From Euglena gracilis (taxonomy: Eukaryota; Euglenida; Euglenophyceae; Euglenales): a stretch of DNA of 64,000 bases. The notes beneath the pieces were generated by a model. That model did not search any database and had not been told where the DNA came from. It saw only the letters and a program-made list of their open reading frames with translations. Positions within the stretch are counted from its first letter, which is position 1. Each line of letters starts with the position of its first letter. Location of the stretch: positions 29,146,667 through 29,210,666 of the forward strand of contig CP154956.1 of assembly GCA_039621445.1 (NCBI GenBank). Reading direction: 5' to 3'. Made by a program: the position numbers and the translations under genes. Below are positions 61,480-64,000 of the stretch, in pieces.

Positions 61480-61765
61480 AGCCCGGGGTTTTCGTACTCC
61501 CTCGAGGAAAACCGACAAGGGAGGAAGGGACACCGAGGGCGAAGCACAAAGACCTTGTGAGGCATGGCCCCACAAGGGCATAGTGCGGAGTCCGAGGTGT
61601 CCTCAGGAGTTAAAGCTCAGTGCCTTTTTCACAGGAGCTGGCTGATTCCGAGTTTTCCCTTCTGAGTCGTACTCCCTCGAGGAAAACCGACCAGGGAGGA
61701 AGGGACACCGAGGGCGAAGCACAAAGACCTTGTGAGGCCTTATGAGACCTTGTTCGGTGGGAAGC
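61480..61765 (+). repeat. Two DIRS ICR-like cassettes in tandem
   Basis: GTGCGGAGCCCGGGGTTTTC then ACTCCCTCGAGGAAAACCGA through GAAGCACAAAGACCTTGTGAG at 61484-61562, and a second ACTCCCTCGAGG...ACAAAGACCTTGTGAGG at about 61670-61740. Between them lies a GTGCGGAGTCCGAGGTGTCC left-end piece and an ITR-like GGAGCTGGCTGATTCC. No recombinase coding is present. Confidence 0.75.
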
Positions 61766-61834
61766 CATTTTGCAAGCCATTTTGACAGAGAGTGGGGAGC
61801 CAAAAACAGACTCCCCGGGAGGAGTCCAAAAAAG

Positions 61835-61995
61835 CAATTTCCTCCAGCACTGCGTGCCGAGGTGAAATTAGGTTTTCAATGGGTTTTTGGCCGATTTTGT
61901 TCTTAAACAAAAATGGCCGAAAATGGGCGTTTTTGACCAGTCCTGGGCGCTTCAGCAAGGGTCTGGAAATTTTCCTGCTAGCTGGCCCTACTAGC
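61835..61995 (+). repeat. Dispersed repeat, copy 1
   Basis: TTTCCTCCAGCACTGCGTGCCGAGGTG, followed by GTTTTTGGCCGATTTTGTTC and CTGGCCCTACTAGCAGAC. Directly repeated at 62459-62665. Confidence 0.75.
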
Positions 61996-62346
61996 AGACT
62001 TTACTTGAACAGCTGTGTTCCAGCCACCCCCCATACCAATGCCCAAATGTCAAATCCTTCAGGTGGCGTCCAAAATAATGGCCCACGCATACATTTGGGA
62101 GATCCGAACACCATGAAATCAAAGCAAAAAGAAATCGAAACTGTGAGAGTGCAACGTGCTGTACGCATGCGGAACAAAAACAAGGAGGGCATGTGGGCTA
62201 CATGGGAAGGCCTGTGGGGGGGGGTCGGATCGGGAGTTGGGGGGGGGGATGCGTCGACCCACACCACAGCACCGCGAAGGAAAAATTCCTTCGGCAGCGA
62301 AAAATTTGACCTAAAAATTGGCACTCTTGGATGGGCTTTTGCTTAA
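61996..62346 (+). other. Open frame, no family, likely fortuitous
   Basis: Part of a 184-codon plus frame beginning in the dispersed repeat (61792). KQKEIETVRVQRAVRMRNKN is protein-like, but the frame continues into G runs (62215-62245) and the antisense is also open. Confidence 0.25.
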
Positions 62347-62770
62347 GGACCCCGGGGGGGGGTACTGGCTAGCCAATCAATCGGCTAGACACTGGAAAAA
62401 ATGGACTAGCTAGACCCCCCCTCCCCCGGGGGGGGGGGGGGTCTGGGGGTCCCCCCCACTGGAAATTTTTTTTTCCTCCGGCGCTGCGCGCCGAGGTGGA
62501 AATGGGGGTTTTAATTGGTTTTTGGCTGATTTTGTTCCAAAAATTCCCAAAAATGGCCAAAAACGGGCATTTTTGGTCATTTTTTGGGGGTCCCAAAAAA
62601 ATTTCTGGCGCTTCGCGCCGGTCACTGGGAATTTTTTTCCCCACTAGCTAGCCCTGCTGGCAGACCCCCCCCCCCCGGGGGTCTGCCCCCCGTGGGATAA
62701 AAATCCCACCCGCCAAATTTGGACTAACTGCAGTCCAGTCCCCTCCCGGGGGGGGGGGGGTACTGCAATC
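62340..62770. repeat. Cluster of C(n)G(n) palindromes
   Basis: ACCCCGGGGGGGGGT, CCCCCCCTCCCCCGGGGG, CAGACCCCCC...GGGGGTCTG and CCCCTCCCGGGGGGGG occur within 430 bp. Each forms a C/G stem, flanked by TAGCTAG/CTAGCC motifs. Confidence 0.7.
62459..62665 (+). repeat. Dispersed repeat, copy 2
   Basis: Direct repeat of 61835-61995 (CCTCCGGCGCTGCGCGCCGAGGTGG; GTTTTTGGCTGATTTTGTTC), with an internal expansion near 62540-62610 and the same CTAGCTAGCCCTGCTGGCAGAC end. Confidence 0.75.
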
Positions 62771-62984
62771 CCTTAAGCAGAAGCCTGCTCTTGGATGAAG
62801 GCCTGCAGGGGAGGGGTTGGATGGGGGGTCGAACCCCATCACCAACCACAGGGTAGCCCTGGTGGGGGGTGGAAGGTGGAAAGTTACAGGCAGTCCGGTT
62901 TCGGTTTCGGGGAAGACATGCAAACAGACACGTCACAGTCACGGTCACAGGGGGGGCAGCATGCCCTGCCCGCCCATCAGAAAC

Positions 62985-63464
62985 ATGGCCCGGGGGTTGG
63001 CCTTGGCGGGGGCTGCGGGGGCGACCGCCACCCTGTGCCACTGCCTCGCCGCTTCTGTGGCGCAGGCTTGGGGCTCAGCCGGAGAAAGCAAAAAGTGGCG
63101 CACTTTTCCCTCAAAGAAGCCAGCGAAATGCGACGGGGGTCGGAGCAAACAACGCAAACAACAACAACAACAACAACTCCGAAAATCCCAAGAAATGCAC
63201 ACACAAAAACCTTCCAAAAAAAGTCCGGGAAATGGGTGCACCGCAGCCCCTCCCTCCCGCCCCACCGGGTCAGCAGCGGCGCGGCCACTGCTGCATCGCG
63301 GCGGCCCCGACCGCGCTTCGGAAGGGGCTGGCCGCCGGCGCCGCCCCCGCTGGGCCGCGGGCCGGCTTCGCGTCCCCCGCCTTGCCGATGCGGTGCCGGG
63401 CGGCCGCTCTCCTTCCCGTCCCGCCTCCCCCACCCCCTTCAGCCATGCCCGAAAGACAGTGTGA
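62985..63464 (+). CDS. GC-rich hypothetical ORF, signal-peptide-like start
   Basis: ATG 62985 gives MARGLALAGAAGATATLCHC then LAASVAQAWGSAG, an N-terminus resembling a secretory signal peptide. It is followed by K/S-rich, polyglutamine (from a CAACAACAA run at 63148-63178) and R/P/A-rich sequence. All six frames are unusually open here because the DNA is very GC-rich (63230-63440). No family recognised. It may be a host exon or a composition artefact. Confidence 0.25.
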   Translation: MARGLALAGAAGATATLCHCLAASVAQAWGSAGESKKWRTFPSKKPAKCDGGRSKQRKQQQQQQLRKSQEMHTQKPSKKSPGNGCTAAPPSRPTGSAAARPLLHRGGPDRASEGAGRRRRPRWAAGRLRVPRLADAVPGGRSPSRPASPTPFSHARKTV

Positions 63465-63599
63465 ACGGCGTGTCGGCCATGTGAGCGCCGATGTCAGCAG
63501 TGACCCGCGACACTCCTTTGCTGACCTGGGGGTGAGTCCACTGACTGGACAGCAGCATGGGAAGCAGGGGGGGACACATCATGGACCCTCATAAAAAAT

Positions 63600-63945
63600 G
63601 TGACGCAAAAAAAAACTGCAAAAAAAATGCGAAAAACTGCACAATAAAGAAAAACACACACAAAAAAACGTGTTTGTGTTTTTCCTCCTGTGGGAAGACG
63701 GACCTTCGTGCTGGATCCCTCCAAACACGCCCTCCAAACTCACGCCCGAACACACTCCCCAGGATCCCTCATGGGAGGGGCTTCCCGGCGGGGTGCCGAC
63801 CATGAGGTCGTTGAACTCCAGCTTCTCCACCACCCGCGCCGGGGGCGGGGGGCGCTTCGGGATGGGCGGCAGTCGCCCCCGGCAGGCCCCCACACCGAGG
63901 TCCGGGTGCCTAAGCACCCCCCCACCCGCCATTCCCTCAAAACAA
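63600..63945 (-). CDS. Possible host exon, minus strand
   Basis: The minus frame from about 63945 encodes LRHPDLGVGACRGRLPPIPK, then ARVVEKLEFNDLMVGTPPGS and VSLEGVFGGIQHEGPSSHR. A CAG (plus 63950-63952) preceded by modest pyrimidines could be a 3' splice site. The A-rich 63600-63670 stretch makes the downstream end doubtful. No family recognised. Confidence 0.25.
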
Positions 63946-64000
63946 ACCTGCATTGACCATTTCTCTTTTCTCCACCCTCTCTGGGCGGGGTGGTGGGATG

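Overview
The window is eukaryotic, repeat-dominated DNA and holds no recognisable ordinary host gene. It contains nested and adjacent retroelements of two orders: tyrosine-recombinase (DIRS-like) elements, and giant Ty3-like LTR elements whose pol ends in a chromodomain. Introns are suggested by splice-type signals, and the LTR-element primer site matches a eukaryotic initiator-tRNA-Met. There are tRNA-derived SINE-like repeats, minisatellites and many long G/C homopolymers. This fits a large, TE-rich genome of an alga or other protist. I cannot name the species, and a green-lineage alga is only a guess.

Layout. 1-1606: a decayed DIRS recombinase end and unassigned sequence. 1607-29895: DIRS copy B, split twice. 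DIRS copy A (1990-8949) sits in codon 10 of B's gag. A 16.7-kb minus-strand LTR element (element 1, 11026-27768, TSD GCTGG on +) sits in B's RNase H. Copy A itself carries a 2.1-kb insert bounded by 83-bp direct repeats. 29944-47322: a 17.4-kb plus-strand LTR element (element 2, TSD ATTGG). 47420-about 49985: a deleted DIRS copy C. 50.8-58.2 kb: scattered and partly inverted debris of a third chromodomain element, three SINE-like copies and a 1.2-kb element with long direct repeats. 58.2-64 kb: DIRS-end fragments, C/G palindromes, a dispersed repeat and a GC-rich segment with weak coding character.

Elements 1 and 2 share one plan: LTR with TGTGTAC...GTACACT ends; initiator-Met PBS abutting the LTR; a very large gag (coiled coil, capsid-like block, RS-rich tail, two CCHC-type knuckles); a UAG stop followed by a conserved stem-loop and an in-frame protease; a DIRS-type methyltransferase-like domain placed before RT; RNase H; integrase with GPY/F and chromodomain; a pyrimidine-AG splice-acceptor-like site; a sense accessory ORF of roughly 1,800-1,900 codons with two zinc-binding-like cysteine clusters; a conserved 3' UTR; PPT GGGAGGGGGA; and the 3' LTR. 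Each LTR pair differs at only two positions, so both insertions are young, yet both pols carry lesions. The accessory ORF and the very dense short hairpins running through both elements are the most novel-looking signals.
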